Assembly (NCBI GenBank): GCA_025716855.1
Contig: JAIXMQ010000006.1
Coordinates: forward strand, 485,501-549,500
Source of the DNA: Pilaira anomala
Lineage: Eukaryota > Mucoromycota > Mucoromycetes > Mucorales > Mucoraceae
Reading direction: 5' to 3'
Length of the DNA stretch: 64,000 nt
Shown: in pieces, positions 50,441 through 62,475 of the stretch
How the letters are laid out: each line of letters opens with the position of its first letter
Position numbering within the stretch: the stretch's first letter is position 1
Position numbers and translations under genes: made by a program
Notes under the pieces: model-generated
Database searches by the model: none
What the model saw: only the letters and a program-made list of their open reading frames with translations
Told to the model about the DNA's origin: nothing

Positions 50441-52220
50441 TTATACATTTGACTGAGACATGAGTGGACAAACATCTTGTTCTACATGCGGCTCACAAAT
50501 TTCATCAAAGCTGGCTCCATTTTTTAAAGCCATTTCCGCTGCTTTGAATGTCTCTATAATACTTTTGTAGTATTTTCCATAACATGTTTTCCTATAATTA
50601 GTAGTTGGGACAGTATTAGACAAATTAGAAAAATGATGTGTCATACAGATACATACGCGAGATTTTTTTGAGTTATATAAGGGTCTTGTACAAATGCAAC
50701 AGTGCTTTGACAATCTTCTTTTGCCATACCAAACAGTGTACCATCGTTATTTATAATTGAAACTGGCCTATAGTTCCAACCATTAGAATAAAAACGAAAA
50801 AACCCGATCAAGAGAGAGCCCAAATTTTCATTGTTCTTGCTGGTCCATATGGTAGATTCTGACTCCTCAGAGAAATTACCATAGCCATAATAATCTTCTG
50901 TTGCAGAGTTTTTGATACGAATACAATCATGATACTTGACATAAAACTCACGAATCTCATCATTAAATTTAGTGACTAAACGACCATTGTCTCTGTTGTA
51001 ACGACATCTAGTCGATTTACAAATGACAGGAGGATTTTGAAGGCTTATAATAACTGGTGTTTTTAACCCACTCATCAAGAATCGTAATACCATAATGATA
51101 TAACACGTACTACCCAAAAGCTGAAAATGAAAGGCTTTACAAAACTGTGTTTTAGAAATACAATTTTGTTTAAACAAAAAATGTACCTACTCTTTTGAAG
51201 CCAATGGTTTCTCGTAAAGTGATTAACAGCAGCAGCCAATGGCTTAACTCTTTTATCTAATTTAAAATATTCCAGAATCATTTCATCTCTTTCATAGACC
51301 AGGCCCAAGTCAGTACCGAGACGACAATTCATTCTAGTTACAGGATCATAAAAAAAACATCGGTTGCTCTCTGAAAAAGTTTCAACATTTTTCATACCAA
51401 TGTTTTTAAGATGTTCAGATACATATTCGAGATTATAAGGACTTGTTTTCCAGTTTTCAGAATCAAAATGTTCTGAACACATTTTAAAACTAATTGGAGG
51501 AATGTGAATTACCATTACGACTCTAGTCTCGATAATAGCAAGCCCCTTTTCCGCAGACCTAGTTAAACATTAAGCTTTTACTTTCATTTTATGTATGTAG
51601 AGTACCAAAATGTTACCCGATAAGTTCCGCAGTAGCCCAGACCTCAGAAAAAATTTCTTGCACCATCGCATTTACCCTATTTCTAACATCTCTGTGGACA
51701 GAGTATTGAGTTTCCGGAATCAGATGCCCCTACAAATATGTTAGAAAATGCAATTGAAGTTGCACTACATATATATATTTATATATACCTTCAAGCTTTC
51801 ATATATTTGAGCAGTAAGATTTTCCGTTATATCAGAGTAGCTTTTTTTATTAGTGTACATTACAAATAAAAGCTCTTTATAAGAAACGTAAGCTTTCAAA
51901 GATGGGAACTTTTTTATTTTATGACGTTCATCTTGATTGTATTTGTTGACGCTAATAATTTCGTATTTCCAGTCATTTCTAGAGTCTCTGTCAACAAAAT
52001 TATAATCATGTTTTGCACTAAAAAACTCTTGTAGGTTGCTGTATCTGATTAGCATTTTGTTAAGATCTTGTAGCATGTTTTGGCGTAAATAAGTTTCTAT
52101 ATCTGTTAGTTTGACAACTTTTGCAATCAATTCGTTTTTTCCATTTTCAGCTATATTGTTGTCGCAGGTATATCTAAGGGAAGCTGTCATAAGAGATATA
52201 TCACATTCCTCAAGAGCCAT
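50441..52220 (-). CDS. Cid1/GLD2-type nucleotidyltransferase-fold protein lacking catalytic aspartates
   Basis: Minus-strand exons 52220-51789, 51729-51617, 51558-51191, 51134-50657 and 50591-50441 join in phase to 513 residues. The order matches non-canonical poly(A)/poly(U) polymerases: a helical lead-in (NLTAQIYESLK, then MVQEIFSEVWATAELIGS), palm, then central domain (LGLVYERDEMILEYFKLDKR, LGSTCYIIMVLRFLMSG, LGSLLIGFFRFYSNGWNY) and the strand VAFVQDPYITQKNLA with DEICEPH at the end. The active-site strand reads GSAEKGLAIIETRVVMV. Against GSSVTGLVFPGSDLDI of the TRF4 gene in this window, both Asp are Arg 194 and Val 196. The third Asp position, in DPVTRMNCRLGTD, is Arg 261. The exon 3/4 junction (donor GTAGGT, acceptor TAAAG) is the least certain. 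It is probably a catalytically dead RNA-binding or scaffolding protein. Confidence 0.8.
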
Positions 52221-54165
52221 ATTTTAAGCTTGGATATGAAAAAAGAATACTGAAGTGAAAATAAGAAACAGAGAAAAATAGTAAACTAAAAAATTTGTCA
52301 TTTTAATATCTTTTCGAATGATATATTTTGAAATGTAAATTACATCAGTTTATTTACAATCGTCATAAGGCGTTTTTTTTTTTTTTTCACATGTCAACAC
52401 TGTAGTGGGAAAAAAAACCCTGAATAAAACTTGGATAATAAAACCTGAATATTCAGGTCTGAAACTCTTAATTTTAAGGATTTCCGAGTTTTCATTTAGA
52501 GTTAGGAGTTAAGTTCTGATTTAGGTTTTTTATTCTAAATGCAAATGTTATATAAACAATTACCTAATTATTCATGCAAATAATAGTACTATATATCTTA
52601 ATCTTACAGATGCGGATTAAAAGATTTTGATAATATTCGTTTTCTTCAATAAACAAAATATATTAATTTCAACATTTTCATTCAATTGATAAACTATATG
52701 TAATATTCTTCTGAATTATTTAGAAAGGGGTCTTAAATTTAAACGTGATTACTTTCCATCCTTCTTTTTTTAATTCAAAAACTTCATGATTATTAATTGA
52801 TATCTGTTTGAACAATAACTTAAAAAGCCAAGAAATAATGCACCTATTTTTTTATTGTTTTGTGATAAAAAATAGTTGGCTTTTTGTCATTGTTATCATT
52901 GTTGTTATAAATTTATGTTTTTTATTGCTTATACAAACGCATCTATGGTACGAGAGCTAACATATTATACTCTATTATTGAAAGATCTTCTGGCAAAACC
53001 ATTGTTATTGAGATAATGCAAACAATTAGGCGAATCACAGCTACTGGAAAATTTCCGAGGATTATGTAAATGCTAACTAGTTATAGGATAGTTACTCGAT
53101 CACATTTATTAAAAAATGAGGAAGCAACAAAGGGATGTAGTGTGAATAAGAACTCAATGCCAAATTCTGACATGTTGTTTACAGAAATTATTCTGTCTTT
53201 GTTTCGATAATACTCACATTTGTGGATAATTTTAAATTAAAATAACGGTTATATAGTCTGATTACTTTAGCAACTTTAAGTAACTAATTAAACATAAGTA
53301 AATTCTTAACAAAAAAAAAAACTATCATCTACGCTTATCGAGCCTTTTATGTTTGTCACATAGTTTGTAAATAAAGTCTCTTTTTTTTTTGCCAAAGGCA
53401 TTAGTAAAGTTGTTTCCATAATTATATTACCAGGATAAGTAGCCAGCTAGAATTCTGAGTCCTCTGCTAAGATCTATTATACCTTTGTCTAATTAAATAA
53501 AACATTTTTTCTTAATCTTTTATTAGAAGTGATGAAGGAGGGTTTCAAAAAGTGTCCAAGTGAAAAAAAAAGAGCTTTTATCTAAATGGTTAAATCTATA
53601 ATACTATATAGGAACGTTTGTTCTAGTCCAGTTATACCGTGAAGCGAAGCGAGTAATATACGATAATAATGAGCAGCTTGATATTTTATGACAATGTCAC
53701 CTGGCACCGAAAATATAAAATAAATGTTCATAAAGAATACTGAGAACTAAGTTCCAATATTATGAGCTGTAGGTCTTATGATATATACGTAAGAAACATG
53801 ATAACTATAACTACTGTAATATTTAAAAAGTAATTAGATCTGCTTTGTTTGGATTAAATATAACAACCGACTAAAATAAAAAGTTAAAAAAATGTGTCAA
53901 TTGTAGCTTGAAAAAAATATCACAAAAGAGTAACAAACAAAGGCAACCGTGAAAACATAACAAAGACAGCTCTATATAATGCAGTTATATATTAACAAAC
54001 GGCATATTATATAGTTAACAGAACTTATATTTTGCATTATTCATTGTTCAAAAATAAATTTTATTAATAGAATTGGAGTATAATGATACACTTGATCATG
54101 CTATATAAAGAAGAGCCGAATTTTTAAGATATTTGTTTTCTACTTATTTTTATATATACAGTAAA
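52221..54165. other. intergenic
   Basis: About 1.9 kb of AT-rich spacer; no gene, tRNA or repeat family seen. A TATA box sits at its right end. Confidence 0.5.
54102..54109 (+). promoter_or_regulatory. TATA-like box
   Basis: TATATAAA about 60 bases before the ATG at 54166, in a stretch otherwise without clear motifs. Confidence 0.45.
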
Positions 54166-55122
54166 ATGCAGACTCAAACTCAACAACAAGCATACCCAAA
54201 AAATTATAGATTGACCTTTTGCGAAATTCAGGATGTAATGGTAGCAAGTCAAGGACCTGTATGCAGTTTAAATGAGCAAGAAGATAACCTCCTGTCAAGA
54301 TTAGCACTTTCAAGCATTGAAGTTATTCCTGAAAATCGGTTTCCATTACTTCAGGGTCGTGCCTTTAGCAGTGCTGAATTTGAGTTATTTCATCAGTTGA
54401 GAGTTGCAATTAGAGATGGAAGTGATATTGTAAAACATGATCCTAGATTTTTTAAGTCAGATGATCTCTTGGTTTTGTTATTAAATGATACAGCTATTAA
54501 TGTCAGGTCATATTACCAACAGGTTGAAGGCTCCAATACAGTTGGATCAAGAATGTCATTAGGAACCAACTTTATCATAACTTACATTCGAGTGTTTTTT
54601 ATTCTTTTATCTCAAATGAGTAAAAATATTCTTATGCTTTGGGATACTCTACCAGTTGGTTATGGTATTTCAACAGAAATGAAACGTGAAGGTATTACAA
54701 TCTGTAGTAATTTTGGCGAAGAAATCGGATTTGGAGAGATGAAACCTTTGAATACACCTCTTGATGTTGTGGAAGAAGATAGATGTCGCATTGCTGAAAA
54801 TCTTAAGAAGCAACTTCATCGTAGAATGAAAGGGGCTGTAAATGTAACAGAGCTTCAAACATTTGGTATATTAGTTTATGGGGAAACAGTTGAACTTTCC
54901 ATTATGAAGTTTGAAGATGGGCGTTACAAGTATTGCATCTTCAAGACCTTGGTCCTTCCTACCACACCTAATACATACAAGCACATGGAATATTCACTTT
55001 CCTTTCTTCTAGGATTCTTTGATGAAATGGAAAGATCTATCAATGGTCAAAGATTGGAAGGAACTACACAGTTGTTTGAAGAATTCAAACCAATCTTAAG
55101 ACCTACTATTACCTTTATTTAA
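54166..55122 (+). CDS. orphan protein, possible PD-(D/E)XK-like fold
   Basis: A single-exon ORF of 318 residues from the ATG at 54166 (codons before it run into a splice-acceptor-like ACAG). The middle reads FGEEIGFGEMKPLNTPLDVV, followed by a helix with EEDRCRIAENLKKQLHRRM. A strand-rich part (TFGILVYGETVELSIMKF, YKYCIFKTLVLPTTPNTY) and a final helix follow. I think it belongs to a lineage-specific family common in zygomycetes, but I cannot name it. The E-x-K at residues 191-193, in a strand after an acidic loop, resembles the core of PD-(D/E)XK nucleases; this is a hypothesis only. No signal peptide is present. Confidence 0.7.
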   Translation: MQTQTQQQAYPKNYRLTFCEIQDVMVASQGPVCSLNEQEDNLLSRLALSSIEVIPENRFPLLQGRAFSSAEFELFHQLRVAIRDGSDIVKHDPRFFKSDDLLVLLLNDTAINVRSYYQQVEGSNTVGSRMSLGTNFIITYIRVFFILLSQMSKNILMLWDTLPVGYGISTEMKREGITICSNFGEEIGFGEMKPLNTPLDVVEEDRCRIAENLKKQLHRRMKGAVNVTELQTFGILVYGETVELSIMKFEDGRYKYCIFKTLVLPTTPNTYKHMEYSLSFLLGFFDEMERSINGQRLEGTTQLFEEFKPILRPTITFI

Positions 55123-56494
55123 AAGTTTTTTTTTTTTTTAGTTCTTTGTAAATCAATACACTTTTTTCTTAAAAAAACATAGAGTTATAGAATAATAAAG
55201 AGTTTCATTTCTAAAAAAAAAAAAAAAGAAAAAAAAAAGTCGTTTCCCCACTTTCGGACCACATAATTATTCCACATTTAATGTAAATAATGAGAAAGAA
55301 GGATCCCTACATAAAAAATAAAATACATAGTAATACATACGTTTTTGAGCTAATCTACATATAATATCATTGCTCCTCCTGAGAATAGCCTTAATAATCT
55401 TTAAAATAATTTTTAAACAGAATATTGCTCCCAAAAATGAATTTCACTCATACAAAATGTTGAAAGAAAACCACTCTTCAGCGAAGTTTTTGCTGTATTC
55501 TGACACATTTTAAAATATAAGTACTGCTTAAAAAATTGTACAACAGTCTTTTCTCTGCTTCTTCCTTTTATTAAAATTTTACGTCAAAATAACGATGCCT
55601 TGAAAATAATATTTTGGTGAAATAAAATGCGTTAAAATAAACTTAAATCATATCGGCCTCTTTGATTATTCCTTATGTAGTATAGGATAGCAGAGCAATG
55701 TCTAATAAGATTTTGTAAATCCACTGTACGTGTTGACTTGATACCTGAGCAAAAAATGAACCTAGTAGTGATTAAAAGCTTTGAGGATGATAGTATACAG
55801 ATATTTCAATAATATTTTTTGGCTTTGGTTGCAAGTAGTAGATGACTCGAAATTAGATACTTTTTACTTAATGTCATTGGTGTTGTCTGTTGGTTCTCGT
55901 TGGTTTTCATTGGTATCCTCGTAATCTATATAACTGTTGTATACCAAACAATATTGAAAATGACATAAACTTACCTACATGCCTCGTTGCATTGTTGTAT
56001 TTATTAAATTATATTCATTCCAAGGAATTAAAAAAAAAAAAGACTCAAAACCTTAAATAAAAATGCATTCGCTCAATATAACTTTAAACACAAACATTGA
56101 TTGGATTTTCTAGAATGTATTAATAGTAATAGTAATAATATACAATATCTGAAAATTAACAGATCTTATTGTAATTTATTAATTGCACATATCAGAAATT
56201 GAAGTTAAAACTTGCCCGATTGGTTACTGAGGCTTTTCTCATGGTTTAAATAGGGCATTGCGAATTATCAACACTATTCATCTTTTCAACGATGTCACAA
56301 TCACCGTTTAGGATCTTGTAAATCTTAATTTTTTAATTGAAGATAGAATACCATTATCAACGTTCACTCACGTAATTATACAACTTACATGGTACTGAAA
56401 CATATGTATTATTACTCTTTAAATCCGGGGTAACATTCATTCTTAGAATCAAAATAAAGTTTATTATTGTATGTATGTATGTACATAATCGAAA
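55123..56494. other. intergenic
   Basis: No gene recognised. An A-run at 55214-55238 lies close after the orphan gene; the rest is ordinary AT-rich spacer. Confidence 0.5.
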
Positions 56495-58353
56495 TCAAAA
56501 GGCACACTTTAATACATGTGATGGTGAGTGTATTGCCTTTTTTCTAAATTCACTTAGGCTTCGACAGTTAATGATAAAACATAGTATGTCCACATCATCG
56601 AAATATTCTTCATCAATTTTTGTTAGACCGTGTTTATTGGCTATAAACCACATCACTTCTTCTTCCTCAGTTTTCAATGAGATGCCTATTTCGAATTTAT
56701 CGTCAATGATAAAGTCAGGAGATTCGTTTTTCTATGTTAATAGATCAAAGCTTGCATCAGTCAGATTGATAGCTACAGGCTCATTGAACTTTTTAAAATT
56801 ACAGTTATAGCCCAAATAAAGATGCTTGAACTGGGAAAGCTTGGAAATGTATCTCAGGTAAAAAAATTGAGAGGGGTTTCCATGTCAGGGACGTCAATAA
56901 TGGACATTTTTTTACGCTTGTGCATTCGAATATACTATCGCATCATAAGCGCAACTCATGATCGATAGACAATGTAAGCCCCTCTAATGAAGGACAAAGC
57001 TAAATAATTTAAAAGATCCAATCAATATTAACATCACCAAATAATTGAAAGATTGGTAGTTCGAAAGATGTTATTTTGAGTGATCAAATTATACTCCCCG
57101 CTTTGAAAAAAAACTTGATGTGAGGTAACTCAACATTTCCTGTTCCAATACTGAAAAGTGCACTCTTAAAGCAGATTCTTTGAATTCAAGTCCTATTTTA
57201 TCTGAACTGGTGTAGTTAAAATATTGATCAACGATTATGTCTCTATACCTCCCTTTCTTACAGATGAGTTCGGTCCAAACTTTCACTGTGGCTTTCTTTT
57301 GAAATCTAGATCCATGTATAACTCTGGTATAATCGTCGCGTAAAATAAGGATTTCATCAAAACATCAAAAGAGTACTGTCTTGTATTGGACTCGAATATT
57401 CCCATCATGTCATGTGTGAAACGAAAACTTTGGAGGCCGGGAAATTTCTGCTTGATGTATTTTAATTGATAATCATTCTTCACTGCCTTATAGATACATT
57501 CAAGTTTGCGAATTTCAGGACGGGGTCGAATTAGGTTCTTAGGTTTTGTTAACATTCCTTGAACTTCACCAGGAAATATTTTTCAAACAAACCCTTTCAT
57601 ATTTGGAATATCTTCAATCAATGCCTCAAAGCAACTCAGCTGCTTATTAGATTGATAGTCTAGAGTGAGAAATTGTAAGTCCTTGAATTCGCTGATTTGA
57701 TCAAGTAGAGTTTGATATTCTTTCAATTCGCTTAAATCTAGTTCAAAGGCGTACTGATTGTCATCTATCCATATATACTGCAAGGATGTTTTAAAGAGCA
57801 ATACAATTTTAAAATAAAGCTCAAAACTATCAGAAAGAGATTTGGGTATACGCTGTAATCGAGACAATTGACCTTGACTAGCAGCAGAGGAAAGTTGCTC
57901 AAAAAATAATGGATCTTGCCAATAACTAGTCCGCTCCCTGTTTATTTGAAGTAAATTGGGACATTTTTGTAGAAGTGTTGTTAATAAGCCATATTTGTCC
58001 CATTTTTTCCCTTCTTCATCTCTCTCAAGCAAATATATGATGTCGATTTGCCTCAGGTATATACTTAACTGAGAAGAATTTGATAAAGTACGGACGAAGA
58101 GACGCAATTTCTTCTCCGTATCTATTAATACTTTGGAATACAAAAACTCAGTTGAGACCTTATACCAATTCTTGCTTGTATATGTACATACATCACATTC
58201 ATTCCCAAGTACGATGTTGGTCGGATTTAATTCTCCGTTAATAAAACCATTCCTATTCTTATTTTCGATTTTCACGATAACCAGTCTTGGTTTTGATACA
58301 AGCACAGGAATTGTGTGAAGGTTAAAGGAACTATGGATATTGAATCTTTTCAA
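56495..58353 (-). pseudogene. broken F-box/LRR paralogue
   Basis: Minus-strand pieces 58353-57583, 57555-57283, 57286-57089 and 56677-56495 follow, in order, the intact F-box/LRR protein at 28705-30486. Matching pairs include NWYKVSTEFLYSK with QWYKASVEHLYSN and CPNLLQINRERTSYWQDPLF with CPNLLVIECYEPDPLF. QISEFKDLQFLTLDYQSNKQL matches QISEFKHLQFLKLSYPSDKQ, and CRSLSEFRKKAIHSPSHVLK matches CRSLIEFRINAKSLPSRTLK at the C-terminus. Frames change between pieces, and 56678-57088 holds stops in the aligned frame. The F-box itself has been replaced by unrelated sequence. It is an old pseudogene of the family. Confidence 0.9.
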
Positions 58354-59135
58354 TTCTAAAAATTATTATCTAGTTAATAATTTGGCAAATCATGAAAGAC
58401 CAAAGGTGTCAATAAGGAGATGATAAAGTATGTAAAAAACTACAAATGAGGAAAAAGCTTAATTCATAAATTCATCTAAGAATCTAGGCCCAACTAATTC
58501 ATTCCTTCATCATAATGCTTGACTGGGCAAGTTTAATGATATCTGACTTGATTATTGCAGATAATAATGGTGATGGTGGGAGACTCTACGTCTGCGGCGT
58601 GATTGTCACGTAATACAAAAGCTATTTTATTATTCTGTCCAGATTAAATTGTATAGATTTTAGTATAAAGTATAAGCTTGCACTATGAGCAGTTGCGACT
58701 CTATTAGCAAAACTATAGATTTCTCAGTTTGGCTTTTTTCAAAGTTGACTTCTTATTATACTCTCACTTAATCAGACATCAATAATAACTACATGGAGAG
58801 TATGTACTATCTCATGAACAAGTTGCATCTTGAAAAGATAAGCATCCCTTTTATATGTAATTTCAGGCTATTTAACCAGTGAACACAGTCTTGAAGTACC
58901 ATTGGTACGCTTTCCACAAATAAATGACCCAGTGAATGGTTGTCAAGAACTATTGCGTCTTTCACATTCTTAAAAGCTGCACTAAAATTATTACAGTATT
59001 GCGGGGGAGCTTTCAACTCGAGGTTCCATTCTCATATAATATTCACAATTCCAAGGCGTTTTCTAAATCTTGGCAGATAAATGAGGAGGGTGCAAACTGA
59101 TTGCCGTCGTGGATCAAGCGTGTTGCCGTTATAAA

Positions 59136-59167
<32 letters not shown>

Positions 59168-59377
59168 AAGCCACGAAAGCTGTCGTAAATTCCTATTATA
59201 TGATTTTTACTCTCTTCTTTCAGGTTAATCCTTTTTGAATTTTTTCAAACCCATAAATATATTAAAAAATATGTAAGATCCAAAAAAAAAAAAGGTGTGC
59301 AGGAAGGGTCTATTTTTGGGTTCAATTTAAGATTCTCGACCAAAAATAAATGCCCTTCTTTCTTTAAAATTGAAATT
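58354..59377. other. intergenic with possible gene fragment
   Basis: A 69-codon minus-strand frame (58807-59016) reads as plausible protein (VKDAIVLDNHSLGHLFVESV) but stands alone. A (TA)n tract lies at 59139-59160. The right end holds the KICS2 promoter. Confidence 0.35.
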
Positions 59378-60994
59378 ATGGAAGATTGTCAGCATATATT
59401 AAAAGCACTTGGTGCGTTTGACTATGTTGCAGCTACTAAACTCATATCCAAAATTACTAAAGTAACCTTTTATTTATTGATGGTACTTCTATTTCTAACC
59501 ATCAAAATAGATTTACCAACCTATCGGTAATATCTTTACAAGACTATGTAGTTGTGAAAGTTCCTTTACACAACTCCAGTTCCTTCGATCCCGTTGGTTC
59601 GTCATGAGAAAAGATACAGTAAAGTAAATAAAAACTAATGTGAAGAAGAGAGAGAAAGGGATTTAACTTCAAAAATAACAGTCCGTGGAATTAATCTATA
59701 CCAACCTTGCAACCGAATTACCAAGAGAAATCGTAAACATTACTACACATAATTCTTTACTTTCTAATCAAGATAAGAATTATTTGATTGTTGTTATGGA
59801 TGGCCTGATTCACCTCTGTAATATTCGACGAGATCTGATCAACTTGTATCAAGCCATTCTAGCTCAGTCAACAAAAGGTGAATTTGACGCCATCTTACAA
59901 GACATGGAAGCAGTTCAGAAAAAGACAATCGATTTGAACTTACAAAAGGATTTATCTATACTTGGATTAGGTGTTGAGAAAGAAATCAAAATCTTGACCT
60001 GTTTACTAAGAGCCAGAGCGGCTATTACCAATTATGCTTTTCAGGATGCTTGTATTGCCTTGTTTCAAACAAAGCAAGATTTAACAGAATGGAAAAGAAT
60101 GTGTCAGGAACAAGATTATCCAGAGGTTAGATAACAAGTGTTTTTAAGTTTATATTTTTCTAATATATTCGACTAGAAATCATCTTTGAAACCAGAGGAT
60201 ACAAAAGAAGCGTCTACATGGCGTTTTCCATTGTTTGGTGTGGGACAATCTGAGGTATAAACATATTTGTTGTAAAAAAGCAAAAACTAATAAATTTACA
60301 TAAAGTCCAAGGTACAGAAACATGGTGATATTTGGCCAAATACGATACGATGGCATGCCCGTGTTCTTGGAAACTTGACCGCCAAAATGACATTATACTT
60401 TAATACTATTTTGTTAGAAAAAGAAAGTATTGTGAGCGATGAAGATCCTGAAAAGTCTTTATGGAAAGGGCTTCGTATCGATTACTATGACCAGTAAAGC
60501 AAAATATATATATAGCTGAATTTAATCTCACTTAACTTTATAATTTTTATAGAATTACATCCTTTATAAAGAAACATGGTGCTCATTGTGTAGGTTTAAT
60601 CTATGAAGTAACAAAAGATACGCCTTATTATCCACAAGGCTACGTATCTTGTCCGAGTACAACTCCCTATGAAGCACCTCAGGGTATCCATTCTTTCCCA
60701 TTTATTTACTGTCATCCAAAGGAACCACCCAACAAGCATTTACCAAGCATTATCTCCATCATTCAAGGAAGTAAAAATAAATTGAATGATCCAAGAATAG
60801 GACCAGTACATTTCTTTGATCATACGATTGGTAGCACATATTATATTATGCGCGTTGACCATCATGCTGTCTTGGTTATTATTTACTTGGACAGGCATGT
60901 CCATCGTGAACCTGCTACTGTAGAGTTTATGACAAATATTGTCACTTCCTTGAGGGGAACTTCTGTCATTGAGGAACTTATCCGAGTAGATTAG
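59378..60994 (+). CDS. KICS2 (C12orf66)-like KICSTOR subunit
   Basis: Exons 59378-59461, 59511-59618, 59682-60125, 60177-60254, 60306-60493 and 60553-60994 give 447 residues, about the length of human KICS2. In animals KICSTOR (KPTN, ITFG2, KICS2, SZT2) anchors GATOR1 to the lysosome so that amino-acid loss turns off TORC1. Conserved stretches in order are ILKALGAFDYVAATKLISKI, WFVMRKDTSVELIYTNLATE, LTCLLRARAAITNYAF with ACIALFQTKQDLTEW, ITSFIKKHGAHCVGLIYEV, TPYEAPQGIHSFPFIYCHP, SIISIIQGSKNKL and GPVHFFDHTIGSTYYIMRV with AVLVIIYLDR. The human protein has matching blocks at each point (recalled, not searched). All introns are in phase and no residue block is missing, so the gene looks functional. 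Confidence 0.88.
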
Positions 60995-62475
60995 TTATAT
61001 ATACATAAAAAAGCATTGTTTTTTTAATAAACTTTTTTTATTTCAAATATACACAAACAATTAAGAGAGCCATCAAATACCACCTACTTCATTTCCTTAT
61101 TTGGATTTTCTGGCACCCACTTTTTTAAGCACTTCGAGATTATCAATTATTCGAATCAAAAGTACAATAGTTGAATAGTAACCATGATATAAGCAAAGTT
61201 AATATAGCTTATACTAATTACCTATTATCTTCACTGTATTCAAATTCATGTTGCTTTCCTTATATATAACTATTTATTTAATAAGATTCCATGGACAATC
61301 TTTTAATTTTTAATTTATGTGAGTATGTAGGCGAAAAAAAAAGTTTGTTAAGATGATGTTGACTTAGAGAAAGTCTCTAGATCTATTGTTATAGAGGATT
61401 GTATTAGATGTATTACTAAAATTTCTTAAAAATAAGAAATGTGTGCCACCTATTTGAAAAAAATGGATTAGAAAACCCATATAAGGAAATTAACTGGGTG
61501 GTATTTAAGTTTTCACAACGATTAATATGACAAAATTGTCATAATTTGGTAGCATACGTATGTATTCAAGTTTGAGCCTGTCTTTATAGAGATTCAAAAT
61601 ATCAATCATCCTATTTATTACTACGTACACACAAATACTGGATTCATATTCTAAACTGTACCCAGTAAAAATCTTTCCAATAAATACCAACTGTTGTCAA
61701 ACAACAAATCCTAATTATTTGCATGATTTTTTTCAATATCGTACTACAACCGGTCTTTAAATTAAACCGATAATGCATGCGCACAGCCCTCATGCACATG
61801 CTGAGAGAGATGAGATATGTATGTTACTTGCATATTTCACAAAATATTCTCGAACTGTTATTTTCATTTCAGCAATTGCTTTGTTAAAAAAAACTACTCC
61901 ATCGTTTCATTTATTAAAGGGATGGAGAGTTAAGGAAATCTTGACAAGTTTTTTTTTTTTTTTTTTTTTTTTTGTAACGCAATGTCAGAATTTTTTCTGG
62001 AGACAGCTGACAGTGTATGTAAATTATCTAAATTCTCAAAGATCACAGTTGCAATGTAATTTATAGTATTATGTGATAAAGTTATAAATAAATAAAAAGA
62101 CGCGGCTTTAATTATATTCCTCATTTTAGAAAAAAAATAGTCGATGTCAGATATGTACGTTCTAAAAAAGATGTAATAGCCAATATTTTTATATGAAGAA
62201 TACAAGAGCAAATGTAAGAGTGAAACGAGGTTTCTTGATACTTAAAATATCTACGATCGGTGCAATCTCTTCATATCCGGATGCGAAGGATATACCATCC
62301 TAAAAAGAATGCTGCCTTGTTGTGAATATATCCGACAAAAGTTTTCTTTTAGTACTCATTCTCACGAAGTCAAATTTGCCACTATACATATAAAAGAAAA
62401 ACGATAGTTTTTTTTTTCTTTTTTTTTTTTTTTTTACTTTATATCTTCTTTAAATCATCTACTCAGACACACAAC
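60995..62475. other. intergenic
   Basis: About 1.5 kb without a gene. Open frames at 61773-62066 (+) and 61930-62211 (-) overlap a T-run at 61951-61973 and have no recognisable content. The right end carries a TATA box. Confidence 0.5.
62389..62396 (+). promoter_or_regulatory. TATA box
   Basis: TATAAAAG about 80 bases upstream of the ATG at 62476, followed by a T-rich stretch common in fungal promoters. Confidence 0.5.
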
